DNA from: an uncultured Acetatifactor sp.
GTDB taxonomy: Bacteria; Bacillota; Clostridia; Lachnospirales; Lachnospiraceae
Assembly: GCA_910586485.1 (NCBI GenBank)
Contig: CAJUIA010000009.1
Span: 1-64,000 of the forward strand
DNA: 64,000 nt
Reading direction: 5' to 3'
Shown here: positions 43,105-51,908 of the stretch, one piece after another
Numbering within the stretch: position 1 is the stretch's first letter
Layout of the letters: each line of letters starts with the position of its first letter
Translations under genes and position numbers: made by a program
Notes under the pieces: model-generated
What the model saw: only the letters and a program-made list of their open reading frames with translations
Databases searched by the model: none
Told to the model about the DNA's origin: nothing

Positions 43105-44634
43105 ATGAAATGGAGAAAAGGAATTGCGTTATTGGTAACAGTCAGCATGACATTGCTTGTAGCGGCCTGTGGTGGTACGAAGGAGACAGCGGATGTTTCG
43201 TCAGCAAATTTGGAGAAAACAGAAGCTGACGCAGCGAAAGGAAAAGACGACCATACAGAAGGGTCAAATGCTGAAAGCACAGATGAGGTAAAGAACAGGG
43301 AAGAAAAAAGCGAGGAAAAGAAGGAAGAGGAAGAAAAATCGGAAAATGCGGAAGCAGATGATGATAAATCAGATGAACAGCAGCAGAAGGACAAGAAGGG
43401 GAAAAATAACAAGGTTGCGACAAACGGCAGCATCGAGGAAACTGTACTCCTAGAAGACGGGGGTATCAAAATTACAGCTACAGGACTGAGCTATTCCGAT
43501 TATGATGTGAAGTTGAATCTGACCATAGAAAATAATACTGAACAGAAGCTGTCATTTATCAGTGGTATACTTGGGAATAGCTGTAATTCTGTGAATGGCT
43601 ATATGATAGCTGACGGGTATCTGAATGCAGATGTGGCAGCGGGCAAAAAGAAAAATGATTCTATCAGCTTTTCTTATAATGAACTGCTACTATACGGTAT
43701 TACTGAGATAGCGGATATTCAGGTCGGTTTTACCGTGAAAAATGATGATTACGATGTGGTCTGTCAGAAGCTTGGACAGGTACAGACATCATTAGCTGAA
43801 AATTACGATTACGAAACAGATACCCTTAAATCCATGCTGGAAAGTAAGGTGTGGGAGAAGTTGGCAAACTGCAGCATTGATTACTATTCGGGGGAAGAAA
43901 TATATAATCAGGACGGTATCCGGATTGTGTCGCAGACGCTTATAACAAACAAAAATGATGAGAAGGTGGCATTGGTTGAGGTTGTAAATGATTTACAGGA
44001 AACAGTATTCAGCAGTGTTGGTGATATTTATCTGAACGATCTGCTTGTTGCACCGGGAACATGGAATCGCGAAGCAATCGCACCGGGAAAACGCTGCATT
44101 ATCGAGATGACGCTGGAGTCCATGCTGGACAAGGCATATTGGGAACGCCTTGGAATCACAGAGGTGGGGAATATAGCTTTTATCTTTAGAACAAAGGATG
44201 AAGAGGATGTTGAAATAATCGAGCCTTGTGAAATCGGCATGGAAATCTCCGAGAAATCAATGTCCATAGATGATTCCGGCCAAGAGTTGTATAGTGAAGA
44301 AGATATGCGCATTATTGATAAGGGTCTGAAAATGGAGGATTCAGATTATTGGATGTATATGTTGTTTCTGGTAGAAAATAAATCCACCAATGAACGGGAA
44401 GTTAAGGTCGAATACGATTCCATATCTATGAATGGTTATATGGTGGGGGGATATGATTTTGTGTATGTTCCAGCGGGCAGTGTTACGGTTTTGGAGGTAA
44501 ACATTCCAAAAGATGATTTGGAAGAGAATAATATTTTTAGTATCGCGGATATTACGGAGGCGGAACTGACCTTTGAAATAGACGAAGGATATAAGGAGAT
44601 TGCGTCTTCTACGGTGACGATTCAGTATGAATGA
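43105..44634 (+). CDS. Acidic-linker lipoprotein with repeated DUF-like beta domains
   Basis: The 509-residue protein has a signal peptide and lipobox (LVAACGG, cysteine at residue 22), a Lys/Glu/Asp linker (about 25-105) and then three related beta-rich units. Each contains a pattern of the form D/E-D-G-I/M-x-I-x-x-x-G-L...NLTIENNTE, and they start near residues 115, 265 and 390. Proteins of this build (DUF4352-like or DUF5067-like) are cell-surface lipoproteins of unknown role in Clostridia. It ends the operon, followed by a strong hairpin. Confidence 0.72.
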   Translation: MKWRKGIALLVTVSMTLLVAACGGTKETADVSSANLEKTEADAAKGKDDHTEGSNAESTDEVKNREEKSEEKKEEEEKSENAEADDDKSDEQQQKDKKGKNNKVATNGSIEETVLLEDGGIKITATGLSYSDYDVKLNLTIENNTEQKLSFISGILGNSCNSVNGYMIADGYLNADVAAGKKKNDSISFSYNELLLYGITEIADIQVGFTVKNDDYDVVCQKLGQVQTSLAENYDYETDTLKSMLESKVWEKLANCSIDYYSGEEIYNQDGIRIVSQTLITNKNDEKVALVEVVNDLQETVFSSVGDIYLNDLLVAPGTWNREAIAPGKRCIIEMTLESMLDKAYWERLGITEVGNIAFIFRTKDEEDVEIIEPCEIGMEISEKSMSIDDSGQELYSEEDMRIIDKGLKMEDSDYWMYMLFLVENKSTNEREVKVEYDSISMNGYMVGGYDFVYVPAGSVTVLEVNIPKDDLEENNIFSIADITEAELTFEIDEGYKEIASSTVTIQYE

Positions 44635-44662
44635 AAGAAGAGGGGAATAAGTCAGATTTCGT

Positions 44663-44740
44663 GCATCAAGCCAATCAGAGATTGGCTTGATGCTGTTGCC
44701 TTATTGAGAAGTGCCCGTAAGACGGGCATTTTTCTTCTTA
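44663..44740 (+). terminator. Two consecutive hairpins after the lipoprotein gene
   Basis: A 14-bp perfect stem (44663-44676 with 44680-44693) is followed by a second hairpin TGCCCGT (44712-44718) with ACGGGCA (44722-44728) and a T-rich run (TTTTTCTTCTT), a good terminator. Confidence 0.85.
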
Positions 44741-44794
44741 TAAGCAGAATTTAGGATAAAAAATGAAAAAATCTAAATCAAAAATAAAAATTTC

Positions 44795-44823
44795 TTGCAA
44801 TCCTGCACGTAATCTGATATGAT
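44795..44823 (+). promoter_or_regulatory. Promoter for the Rpn nuclease gene
   Basis: TTGCAA (44795-44800), 17 bases, TATGAT (44818-44823). The roughly 200-base leader to 45031 contains a small hairpin GACGGC..GCCGT near 44860 but no recognised riboswitch. Confidence 0.65.
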
Positions 44824-45030
44824 ACAAAAGAATAAAGCATATATTCTTTGAATCTCTGACGGCGTAAGCCGTATCTGCCGGGAATTCTCCCGTAGGACTT
44901 CAATGAAATCTGTGCTTTGACCCCACACATTTTATAAGGCATGGATTCGGAAGAAGGCGGGAACGGCAGAAAAGTTTGCGGACGTTGTAGTGGCTTTGTT
45001 TTCATTCGGATTCCATGAGAAGGAGGAAGC

Positions 45031-45999
45031 TTGAAAAAACAAACGAAAAAGCAGGCTGGACTACACCATGGACAACAGTCCAGGAGGCGGACTAAAGGGC
45101 GGCGTGTGAGAAAGCAGTACAAGGATACGGTATTTCGGATGCTGTTTCGGGACAAGGTGTGCCTGCTGGAGCTGTACAATGCAGTCAGCGGAGGCTGCTG
45201 CACGGATCCGGAGGCGCTGGAAATTGTGACGCTGGAGAATGCCATTTATATGGGGATGAAAAATGATCTGGCATTTCTGGTGGATTTTCATCTGTATTTG
45301 TACGAACACCAGTCTACAGTGAATTTGAATATGCCGCTGCGGTTTCTGGAGTATGTGACGGAGGAATACGGCCGACTTACGGCGGGAGAAAATCTTTATG
45401 GGAGCAGACAGATATTGCTTCCACCTCCGCACTTTGTGGTATTTTACAATGGAAAGCGTGGGTATCCGGAGAGAAAGATGCTGCGTCTTTCCGAAGCATT
45501 TCAGGTGCGGGAGAATGAGCCTGCGCTGGAGCTTGGAGTACTGGTGCTGAATATCAATGAGGGTTTTAACACCGCGTTAAAGGAGCAGTGCCGGACATTG
45601 AGAGAATATATGCAGTATGTGAATAAGGTTCGGGAATACGTGGTGGATTTATCCATGGAAGATGCGGTAGATCGTGCGGTGGACGAATGTATTGCGGAGG
45701 GGATACTGCGGGACTTTCTTCTGGCAAATAAGGCGGAGGTGAAGCGTATGAGTATTTATGAATACGATGAAGAGGCGACGCGAGAGGCCATTCGCGTGGA
45801 AGAATATGAACGGGGAAGGGAAGTAGGAAGAGAAGAAGGGAGAGAAGAGGGTATTGAGGCCTTGATCTTGGATAACATGGAGAGCGGCACTTCAAAAAAA
45901 GTGATTTTGGAAAAGCTGGCGAAAAGGTTCGGGCTTAAGGCAGACAAGGCGGAAGCTTATTATAATAAGGTGGAAGCGGCGTCTGCGCAGGGAAAATAA
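45031..45999 (+). CDS. Rpn-family recombination-promoting nuclease
   Basis: The 322-residue protein begins with a basic tail, then a PD-(D/E)xK core: YKDTVFRMLFRD, DLAFLVDFHLYLYEHQS and HFVVFYNGK, as in RpnA-like nucleases (formerly putative transposases). The C-terminal part has the RREEG-rich helices (YERGREVGREEGREEG) common in the family. Such genes are abundant in Lachnospiraceae and may stimulate RecA-independent DNA transfer. TTG at 45031 has AGGAGG at 45021. It is transcribed from its own promoter. Confidence 0.82.
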   Translation: MKKQTKKQAGLHHGQQSRRRTKGRRVRKQYKDTVFRMLFRDKVCLLELYNAVSGGCCTDPEALEIVTLENAIYMGMKNDLAFLVDFHLYLYEHQSTVNLNMPLRFLEYVTEEYGRLTAGENLYGSRQILLPPPHFVVFYNGKRGYPERKMLRLSEAFQVRENEPALELGVLVLNINEGFNTALKEQCRTLREYMQYVNKVREYVVDLSMEDAVDRAVDECIAEGILRDFLLANKAEVKRMSIYEYDEEATREAIRVEEYERGREVGREEGREEGIEALILDNMESGTSKKVILEKLAKRFGLKADKAEAYYNKVEAASAQGK

Positions 46000-46134
46000 A
46001 AGCTTGTTTTTGAAGAAAAACGCAACAAAAAGCGCAACGTTAAAAAAACAGGTGCATTTTTTTATAAAGTATGGTAAAATGGTACCGACTTATGTAAAAC
46101 GAAGCAAAAACAGGGTGAAAAGGATAACCGACAG

Positions 46135-47217
46135 ATGAAAGAGACGCTTGAAAAGCGGTTTCGCAAAAGGCTGCTGAAAATCGGTAAAAAAAATAAATTT
46201 CTTCGTCTTTGTATCATTCCCGTGATGGCGGTCGGAATGTTCTTTTTTCATGCAATCGCGTATTTCAAAGGAAATGGGAAGCGTTTTATTATGCTGGCCA
46301 TGACTCTTTTCCTTTTTGTGGTTTACAGCAGCTTTTCTTTCCCGCTGTTTATTTCGGAAGATGAAAATAAGGACGAATGGAATCCTATTTCCGATGAAGC
46401 AAAGGATATTGTTTTGGCGGATGAACAGGAGATTAATCTTGAGGATTTTGCTCCCCTTGATGACAGTGACGTGCTGCAGGAGGGGGAAGAGCTGCCTGAT
46501 ACGGTACATGGTATGGACATCGGGGAGCGGTATAATACTGAAGATATTTTGGAGTATAATCAGGACAGGCTTCCTGTGGAAGGCTCTGGAGCGGCAGAGA
46601 CAGAGGCCGGCGACTATGAGGATTATGAGTTTTCTCCGGATGACTGGCGGCTGATATTAATTAACAAGCAGAATTCCATTCCGGAGGGTTATGAAGAAGA
46701 AGTACCGCTGGGAAACATTAATACCATGAAGGGCGTTATGCACTGTGACGAGAGGATTATCGACGATCTGCTGGCCATGATTCAGGCGGCCAAGGAGGAC
46801 GGCGTAACCTTACAGATCTGTTCGCCGTACCGTGATCTGGCGTACCAGGAGTATTTATTTGACAGGAAAATAAAGTATTATATGGGAATGGGGCTTTCTT
46901 ATATGGATGCCTATCGGCTTGGAAGCCAGGCGGTGACGGTGCCCAATGCCAGCGAGCATCAGATTGGGCTGGCGCTGGATATAGTCTCGAATACTTTTAC
47001 CAGGCTGGTGGAAGGCTTTGCGGATACAGAGGCAGGCAAGTGGCTGGCAGCCAACAGCTATCGTTTTGGTTTTATTCTGCGCTATCCGAAGGGAAAGGAA
47101 GATATTACGGGGATAGAGTTTGAACCCTGGCATTTCCGTTATGTGGGTGTGGAAGCTGCCACGCTGATTACGGAGAAGGGGATTACACTGGAGGAATTTT
47201 GGGAGGAGTATCTGTAG
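46135..47217 (+). CDS. VanY-type D-alanyl-D-alanine carboxypeptidase
   Basis: The 360-residue protein has two N-terminal membrane helices (about 22-45 and 50-70), an acidic linker and a C-terminal peptidase M15B domain: SPYRDLAYQEYLFDRK, the zinc-site SEHQIGLALDI (about 277-287) and WHFRYVG (about 330). M15B enzymes trim the terminal D-Ala from peptidoglycan peptides. AAAGGA precedes the ATG. It is three bases from tgt and probably shares its transcript. The 135-base gap before it has no strong promoter. Confidence 0.9.
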   Translation: MKETLEKRFRKRLLKIGKKNKFLRLCIIPVMAVGMFFFHAIAYFKGNGKRFIMLAMTLFLFVVYSSFSFPLFISEDENKDEWNPISDEAKDIVLADEQEINLEDFAPLDDSDVLQEGEELPDTVHGMDIGERYNTEDILEYNQDRLPVEGSGAAETEAGDYEDYEFSPDDWRLILINKQNSIPEGYEEEVPLGNINTMKGVMHCDERIIDDLLAMIQAAKEDGVTLQICSPYRDLAYQEYLFDRKIKYYMGMGLSYMDAYRLGSQAVTVPNASEHQIGLALDIVSNTFTRLVEGFADTEAGKWLAANSYRFGFILRYPKGKEDITGIEFEPWHFRYVGVEAATLITEKGITLEEFWEEYL

Positions 47218-47220
47218 ATT

Positions 47221-48357
47221 ATGTACCACGTTTTAAAACAGGAGGGCAGGGCAAAAAGGGCTGAGCTTACCACAGTACACGGAAAGATTCAGACTCCCGT
47301 GTTTATGAATGTGGGAACTGTGGCTGCCATCAAGGGAGCTGTCGCTACCTCCGATCTGGAAGAAATAAAGACACAGGTGGAGCTTTCCAACACTTATCAT
47401 CTTCATGTGCGCCCTGGTGACAAGGTGATAAAGCAGTTGGGAGGGCTCCATAAATTTATGTCCTGGGAGCGGCCGATTCTTACGGATTCAGGAGGATTTC
47501 AGGTTTTTTCTCTGGCTGGCTTAAGGAAGATCAGGGAAGAGGGAGTTTATTTTAATTCTCATATAGACGGACGAAAGATTTTCATGGGGCCGGAGGAAAG
47601 TATGCAGATTCAGTCCAATCTTGCTTCCACCATTGCCATGGCCTTTGACGAATGTCCTCCCAGTAAGGCGGAGCGGCCTTACGTACAGGCTTCAGTGGAG
47701 CGGACGACCCGCTGGCTGGAACGCTGCAAGGCAGAAATGGCCAGGCTGAATTCGCTGGAGGACACCATAAACAAGAATCAGCTCTTGTTTGGTATTAATC
47801 AGGGGGCGGTTTATGCGGATATAAGGGTGGAGCATGCGAAGCGCATTTCCGAGATGGAGCTGGACGGTTATGCGGTAGGGGGACTTGCCGTAGGGGAGAC
47901 CCATGAGGAAATGTATTATATTCTTGAGGAAACGGTTCCTTTTCTGCCTGTGAATAAGCCTGTGTATCTGATGGGGGTCGGTACTCCGGCAAACATTCTG
48001 GAAGGGGTGGAGAGAGGCGTGGATTTCTTCGACTGTGTCTATCCCAGCAGGAACGGCCGCCATGGGCACCTGTATACGAATCACGGAAAGATCAATCTTT
48101 TTAATGCAAAATATGAGCTGGATGACCGGCCCATAGAAGAGGGCTGCGGCTGTCCGGCCTGCAGGCGTTATTCCAGGGCCTATATCAGGCATTTGCTGAA
48201 GGCAAAGGAGATGCTGGGAATGCGGCTGTGTGTGCTGCATAATCTCTACTTTTACAATACCATGATGGAAGAAATCCGGGATTCTCTGGACCGGGGATGC
48301 TTTGCGGAGTATAAGAAACAGAAGCTGGCCGGCATGGCAGAGGGGGAGCTTTCGTAA
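47221..48357 (+). CDS. tgt: tRNA-guanine transglycosylase
   Basis: The 378-residue enzyme exchanges guanine-34 in GUN anticodons for preQ1 in queuosine synthesis. The catalytic loop LTDSGGFQVFSL, the nucleophile region DCVYPSRNGRHG and the zinc site CGCPACRRYSRAYIRHL with the later H in CVLHNL are intact. Length is typical. GGAGGAG of the preceding gene serves as ribosome site. yajC follows, as in many bacteria. Confidence 0.97.
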   Translation: MYHVLKQEGRAKRAELTTVHGKIQTPVFMNVGTVAAIKGAVATSDLEEIKTQVELSNTYHLHVRPGDKVIKQLGGLHKFMSWERPILTDSGGFQVFSLAGLRKIREEGVYFNSHIDGRKIFMGPEESMQIQSNLASTIAMAFDECPPSKAERPYVQASVERTTRWLERCKAEMARLNSLEDTINKNQLLFGINQGAVYADIRVEHAKRISEMELDGYAVGGLAVGETHEEMYYILEETVPFLPVNKPVYLMGVGTPANILEGVERGVDFFDCVYPSRNGRHGHLYTNHGKINLFNAKYELDDRPIEEGCGCPACRRYSRAYIRHLLKAKEMLGMRLCVLHNLYFYNTMMEEIRDSLDRGCFAEYKKQKLAGMAEGELS

Positions 48358-48373
48358 AAAAATTATAAAGTGC

Positions 48374-48402
48374 TTGCCCAAAGCCTGATTTTTGTGTATC
48401 AT
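48374..48402 (+). promoter_or_regulatory. Promoter upstream of yajC
   Basis: TTGCCC (48374-48379), a 17-base spacer and TATCAT (48397-48402) lie 64 bases before the yajC start. Confidence 0.5.
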
Positions 48403-48466
48403 AGTGTCTTAGAGATATTGAAGGATGTCCGCAGACAGCGACTGCAGATGTCAGAATGGAGGGAAA

Positions 48467-48820
48467 ATGGGAATTCTTTTAACGGAAGGAACGGGCGCGG
48501 CAGCCGGAGCAGGAACGGAAGTGCCGGCGGCAGGCGGCGGCAGCCTTATTATGATGTTGGTGTTCTACGGATTATTGTTTTTTGCCATGTGGTTCTTTTT
48601 ATTCAGGCCGCAAAGCAAGGAAAAGAAGAAAATGGCGGCAATGCTTTCTATGCTGGCCATCGGCGATGTGGTCATGACAACCTCCGGCTTTTATGGAGTG
48701 GTAATTGACATTTCGGAAGAGGATAACACCGTGATCGTGGAGTTTGGCAGCAATAAGAACTGCCGTATCCCCATGGAAAAGCAGGCCATCAGCCGTGTGG
48801 AAAAGCCAAACGAGGGTTAA
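48467..48820 (+). CDS. yajC: Preprotein translocase subunit YajC
   Basis: The 117-residue protein has one membrane helix (about 30-50) followed by FRPQSKEKKKMAAMLSMLAIGDVVMTTSGFYGVVIDI, the YajC signature. It associates with SecDF and assists protein export. Linkage with tgt upstream is common. ATG at 48467 has GGAGGG at 48458; an upstream in-frame start lacks one. Confidence 0.95.
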   Translation: MGILLTEGTGAAAGAGTEVPAAGGGSLIMMLVFYGLLFFAMWFFLFRPQSKEKKKMAAMLSMLAIGDVVMTTSGFYGVVIDISEEDNTVIVEFGSNKNCRIPMEKQAISRVEKPNEG

Positions 48821-48866
48821 GATCACGGGTGCAGCGGTGCATAATTGGAAATGAGATCAGCGACAG

Positions 48867-48924
48867 GGCAGTGTCCAAAGGAAGATTCTTGTAAAGCCAA
48901 GGCATTCCTTTGACATTGCCTTTT
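48867..48924 (+). terminator. Terminator or attenuator between yajC and leuB
   Basis: GGCAGTGTCCAAAGGAA (48867-48883) pairs, with a few mismatches, with TTCCTTTGACATTGCC (48905-48920), followed by TTTT. It ends the yajC unit; its place 31 bases before leuB also allows a role in leuB control. The leader is too short for a T-box. Confidence 0.65.
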
Positions 48925-48954
48925 GCAAATTAAAGATAAAGAGGGGGATAGCTT

Positions 48955-50040
48955 ATGGAGCTGCATATTACCTGTATTCCCGGTGACGGAATCGGACCGG
49001 AAATCATTGCAGAGGCAAAAAAGGTGTTGGAGAAGGTGGCCGTTGTCTACGGTCACAAGATGGTATTTGAGGATATTTTGATGGGGGGAGCGTCTATTGA
49101 CGTGCATGGTGTGCCCCTGACGGATGAGGCGGTGGCAAAGGCAAAGGCGGCGGATGCCGTTCTGATGGGCTCCATTGGCGGAGATACTACCACATCCCCC
49201 TGGTATAAGCTTCCGCCCAATCTGCGCCCGGAAGCAGGGCTTTTGGGGATTCGCAAGGCTCTGAATCTCTTTGCAAATCTGCGGCCTGCCATATTGTATG
49301 ATGAGCTTGCAGGGGCATGTCCCTTAAAGGAAGAAATCAGCAGCGCCAGATTTGATATGATGATTATGCGGGAGCTGACGGGAGGCCTTTACTTCGGCGA
49401 GCGTAAGACCATAGAGGAAAACGGCGTGCGAAAAGCTATTGATACGCTTACTTATGACGAAAATGAGATTCGCCGCATTGCCATAAAGGGCTTTGACATT
49501 GCCATGAAACGCCGTAAGAAGGTAACAAGTGTTGACAAGGCAAATGTGCTGGACTCTTCCAGACTTTGGAGAAAGGTAGTGGAGGAAGTGGCACAGGATT
49601 ATCCTGAGGTCACCCTGGAGCATATGCTGGTGGATAACTGTGCCATGCAGCTGGTAAAGGATCCGGCTCAGTTCGATGTGATACTGACGGAAAACATGTT
49701 CGGCGACATCTTATCCGACGAAGCCAGCATGGTTACCGGTTCCATCGGTATGCTGGCAAGCGCCAGCCTGAATGACAGCAAATTCGGCCTGTATGAGCCA
49801 AGTCACGGCTCTGCGCCGGATATTGCGGGCAGAAACATAGCCAATCCCATTGCAACAGTACTCAGCGCAGCGATGATGCTTCGCTACAGCTTTGATCTGG
49901 ACAGGGAAGCGGATGCCGTGGAGGCGGCGGTAAAGCAGGTTTTGAAGGACGGCTTCCGCACGGGAGATATTATGTCCCAGGGATGTATGCGGGTGAGCTG
50001 CTCCGAAATGGGAGACTTGCTGTCGGAGAGGATTCGATAA
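48955..50040 (+). CDS. leuB: 3-isopropylmalate dehydrogenase
   Basis: The 361-residue enzyme oxidises and decarboxylates 3-isopropylmalate with NAD in leucine synthesis. Motifs: GDGIGPEI, IMRELTGGLYFGE, and DILSDEASMVTGSIGMLASAS with GLYEPSHGSAPDIAG. leuA and leuCD are not in the window. GAGGGGG precedes the ATG. ilvD follows after 136 bases. Confidence 0.97.
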   Translation: MELHITCIPGDGIGPEIIAEAKKVLEKVAVVYGHKMVFEDILMGGASIDVHGVPLTDEAVAKAKAADAVLMGSIGGDTTTSPWYKLPPNLRPEAGLLGIRKALNLFANLRPAILYDELAGACPLKEEISSARFDMMIMRELTGGLYFGERKTIEENGVRKAIDTLTYDENEIRRIAIKGFDIAMKRRKKVTSVDKANVLDSSRLWRKVVEEVAQDYPEVTLEHMLVDNCAMQLVKDPAQFDVILTENMFGDILSDEASMVTGSIGMLASASLNDSKFGLYEPSHGSAPDIAGRNIANPIATVLSAAMMLRYSFDLDREADAVEAAVKQVLKDGFRTGDIMSQGCMRVSCSEMGDLLSERIR

Positions 50041-50176
50041 ACAGATCCGTTTTGTACGGAATGCGAGGAAATATGCAGATTTAACGTGAATAAGGGAACG
50101 GGAAAGCGAAAAAACGACTGAAAAATATAATTTTGCAGGAAAACTTGCAAAATAAAGTTGTAATATGGAGGGAAAA

Positions 50177-51847
50177 ATGATAAGTGATAATGCAAGGGCC
50201 GGTATGCAGCAGGCGCCGGCAAGAAGTCTTTTTAATGCGCTGGGCTTTACGGGCGAGGAATTAAAGAAGCCGATGGTGGGTATTGTCAGCTCTTATAATG
50301 AAATCGTACCGGGACATATGAATCTTGACAAAATTGTGGACGCCGTGAAGCTGGGAGTTGCGGAGGCCGGAGGGGTTCCTGTGGTATTTCCCGCAATCGC
50401 CGTGTGTGACGGCATTGCCATGGGGCATATTGGTATGAAGTATTCTCTGGTGACAAGGGATTTGATTGCGGATTCCACCGAGTGTATGGCCATTGCGCAT
50501 CAGTTTGACGCACTTGTGATGGTGCCTAACTGCGATAAGAACGTTCCCGGATTGCTGATGGCGGCGGCACGTTTGAATCTTCCTACCGTATTTGTGTCCG
50601 GCGGACCCATGCTGGCAGGGCATGTAAAGGGGCAGAAGAGAAGCCTTTCTTCCATGTTTGAAGCAGTGGGCTCTTATGCGGCGGGGACCATGACGGAGGA
50701 AGACGTGTGTGAATTTGAGAATAAGGTCTGCCCTACCTGCGGTTCCTGCTCCGGAATGTATACGGCAAACTCCATGAACTGCCTGACGGAGGCGTTAGGT
50801 ATGGGGCTTAAGGGCAATGGCACCATTCCGGCTGTTTATTCCGAACGCATTAAGCTGGCAAAGCACGCCGGCATGGCCGTCATGGAAATGTTCCGCAGGA
50901 ATATTTGTGCCAGGGATATTATTACGAAGGAAGCAATCATGAATGCGCTGACCGTAGATATGGCGCTGGGCTGTTCCACCAATTCCATGCTGCATCTGCC
51001 GGCGATTGCCCATGAGATCGGCTTTGACTTTGACATCAGCCTTGCCAATCCGATCAGTGAAAAAACGCCGAATCTTTGCCATCTTGCGCCTGCCGGTCCT
51101 ACCTATATGGAGGACTTAAACGAGGCGGGAGGCGTGTATGCGGTCATGAAGGAGCTGGCGGATCTGGGTCTGTTAAATACCGACTGTATGACGGTTACCG
51201 GTAAGACCATCGGGGAGAATATAGCAAATGCGGTGAATCGGAATCCGGAGGTTATTCGTCCTGTCAGCAATCCTTACAGTAAAACAGGCGGGCTTGCGGT
51301 GTTAAAGGGCAATCTTGCGCCGGACGGCTCCGTGGTAAAGCGTTCTGCTGTGGTGGAGGAAATGATGGTGCATGAAGGTCCGGCCAGAGTCTTTGACTGC
51401 GAGGAAGACGCGATTGAGGCCATTAAGGGCGGAAGGATTGTGGCGGGAGATGTAGTGGTCATCCGCTATGAGGGACCTAAAGGCGGACCCGGAATGAGAG
51501 AGATGCTGAATCCTACGTCGGCCATTGCAGGCATGGGACTGGGATCTTCCGTAGCACTGATTACGGACGGACGGTTTTCGGGGGCTTCCAGAGGCGCCTC
51601 CATCGGCCATGTATCTCCTGAAGCAGCAGTGTGCGGGCCGATTGCTCTGGTAGAGGAGGGCGACATCATCAGCATCAATATTCCCGATCTTTCCTTAAAT
51701 GTTAAGGTATCCGACGAAGAGCTGGCAGCCAGAAGGGCAAAATGGCAGCCGAGGGAGCCGGAGGTGACTACCGGATACCTGTCCCGGTATAAGGAGCTTG
51801 TCACAAGCGGCAATCGCGGGGCAATTCTGGAGTTTCCGGGGCGTTGA
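50177..51847 (+). CDS. ilvD: Dihydroxy-acid dehydratase
   Basis: The 556-residue Fe-S enzyme dehydrates 2,3-dihydroxy-isovalerate and related acids in isoleucine/valine synthesis. The cluster cysteines are in PNCDKNVPG and CPTCGSCSGMYTANSMNC; the C-terminal GPKGGPGM and DGRFSGASRG patterns are conserved. ATG at 50177 follows TGGAGGGA; an ATG at 50165 lies inside that site. The leader carries a small hairpin around ATTTTGC/GCAAAAT. Confidence 0.97.
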   Translation: MISDNARAGMQQAPARSLFNALGFTGEELKKPMVGIVSSYNEIVPGHMNLDKIVDAVKLGVAEAGGVPVVFPAIAVCDGIAMGHIGMKYSLVTRDLIADSTECMAIAHQFDALVMVPNCDKNVPGLLMAAARLNLPTVFVSGGPMLAGHVKGQKRSLSSMFEAVGSYAAGTMTEEDVCEFENKVCPTCGSCSGMYTANSMNCLTEALGMGLKGNGTIPAVYSERIKLAKHAGMAVMEMFRRNICARDIITKEAIMNALTVDMALGCSTNSMLHLPAIAHEIGFDFDISLANPISEKTPNLCHLAPAGPTYMEDLNEAGGVYAVMKELADLGLLNTDCMTVTGKTIGENIANAVNRNPEVIRPVSNPYSKTGGLAVLKGNLAPDGSVVKRSAVVEEMMVHEGPARVFDCEEDAIEAIKGGRIVAGDVVVIRYEGPKGGPGMREMLNPTSAIAGMGLGSSVALITDGRFSGASRGASIGHVSPEAAVCGPIALVEEGDIISINIPDLSLNVKVSDEELAARRAKWQPREPEVTTGYLSRYKELVTSGNRGAILEFPGR

Positions 51848-51908
51848 TCAGGAGCCTGACATAAAAATCGCAAAACAGATGGTTTTGAAATAGAACGGAG
51901 GAACGGAT

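Noticed and set aside
47692..48402. Antisense frame of 236 codons across tgt
   Set aside because: Shadow of tgt without a ribosome site.
48821..48954. T-box or leucine attenuator before leuB
   Set aside because: Leader of only 134 bases has no specifier loop or T-box sequence; only a hairpin is seen.
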